Source: Bacillota bacterium
Lineage (GTDB): Bacteria > Bacillota > Clostridia > Acetivibrionales > DSM-1351
NCBI GenBank assembly: GCA_023390335.1
Contig: JAEWCZ010000091.1
Location: 62,001-126,000, forward strand
DNA length: 64,000 nt
Reading direction: 5' to 3'
Below the pieces are notes generated by a model. The model did not search any database. It was not told the origin of the DNA and saw nothing but the letters and a program-made list of their open reading frames with translations. The position numbers and the translations under genes are program-made. Of the stretch, positions 63,706-64,000 are shown one piece after another (positions within the stretch are counted from its first letter, which is position 1; each line of letters begins with the position of its first letter).

Positions 63706-64000
63706 TCACCTCCCTAATAAACCGGGGTGACGCTATATATTCAAAATCAGTCTTAGAAACACAATTTCTACCCGCAATCCCCAACGCACCAATCGCTTCC
63801 TTTATTAGTTCAATCAGCTCCCCTTTAACATTTAGCAGGCTTTCAGGAGCATCTATTTGAGTTATCTTCCACCTCATTTTAACACCGCTACTAATTTTTC
63901 CATCTCCTTCACTAAAAGTTGCCAGTTTGATTAAATTTTTTCCCCATACCATGGCAAAATACTGTGGAGCTTCGGAAGTGTAAAATCCTTGTCCCCCGCC
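63698..64000 (-). CDS. Unidentified open frame running off the window (probable upstream half of the RTX protein)
   Basis: Frame open from the window edge (64000) to the TAA at 63698-63700, at least 100 codons; the ATG at 63950-63952 is internal. The sequence includes GELIELIKEAIGALGIAGRN and ends FIREVKK. No family recognised. The stop is directly followed, after a shift of one base, by the RTX frame (NNDNDDSIRSGSGND). Alternatively it is a separate gene, with RTX translation starting at the overlapping TAATG; but that ATG frame stops after six codons. Confidence 0.55.
   Translation of the reverse strand, partial: GGGQGFYTSEAPQYFAMVWGKNLIKLATFSEGDGKISSGVKMRWKITQIDAPESLLNVKGELIELIKEAIGALGIAGRNCVSKTDFEYIASPRFIREVKK

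Noticed and set aside
1..64000. CRISPR arrays, tRNA/rRNA genes, insertion sequences or prophage
   Set aside because: No regularly spaced repeats, tRNA cloverleaf-like GTTCGANTC blocks, transposase frames or phage structural genes were seen.

Overview
The window looks like a chromosomal segment of a low-GC, anaerobic, endospore-forming clostridium. The gene content and order suggest the Ruminiclostridium / Clostridium cellulolyticum-type group, but the species is inferred, not proven. Support comes from a complete eight-gene spoIIIA operon, spoIIP, the start of spoIVB, an oxygen-independent coproporphyrinogen oxidase (hemZ), a large acyl-CoA dehydratase activase, T-box control of aminoacyl-tRNA synthetases, and AT-rich intergenic DNA with strong hairpin terminators. 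Almost all genes lie on the minus strand. Only hisJ (25.4-26.3 kb), a small zinc-ribbon gene and a two-component pair (45.6-48.9 kb) are on the plus strand.

Region 1 (1-12 kb, minus) is a housekeeping run: asp23, amaP, a DUF2273 gene, nusB, xseA, xseB, ispA, OLE RNA, oapA, dxs, tlyA, nadK, argR, recN and then spoIVB at the window edge. The most notable item is a gene-free, GC-rich, highly structured stretch of about 606 nt between ispA and a four-helix membrane protein gene. Its position, size, closing stem and neighbour identify it as OLE RNA (ornate, large, extremophilic RNA), and the membrane protein as its partner OapA, inside the isoprenoid operon. Region 2 (12-17.5 kb) is spoIIIAA-AH, which encodes the channel linking mother cell and forespore. 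Region 3 (17.7-20.1 kb) is a YtrA-type operon (lipoprotein, GntR repressor, ABC ATPase, permease) with a perfect 21-bp inverted repeat lying across its promoter.

Region 4 (20.2-37.4 kb) holds a CD1247-like zinc-ribbon protein, efp, pepQ, aroQ, a TIM-barrel protein, an M18 aminopeptidase, hisJ, a secreted protein of unknown function, the iscR-iscS-iscU-mnmA sulfur-transfer operon, rarA with two small genes, two secreted stalk-domain proteins (one a trypsin-like protease) and thpR. Region 5 (37.5-48.9 kb) holds a sugar nucleotidyltransferase/phosphomannomutase-like fusion, lepA, a secreted DUF4163/DUF3298/stalk protein, spoIIP and an OmpR-type two-component system.

Region 6 (49-62.2 kb) holds the 1426-residue dehydratase activase, the T-box-controlled hisS-aspS operon, hemZ, a metallo-beta-lactamase-fold hydrolase, dtd, relA/spoT and apt. 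Region 7 (62.5-64 kb) is accessory-like: an RTX calcium-binding repeat protein whose reading frame has no usable start and sits one frame away from an open reading frame running off the window edge, so this gene appears split by a frameshift. No tRNA or rRNA genes, CRISPR arrays, insertion sequences or prophage genes were seen.
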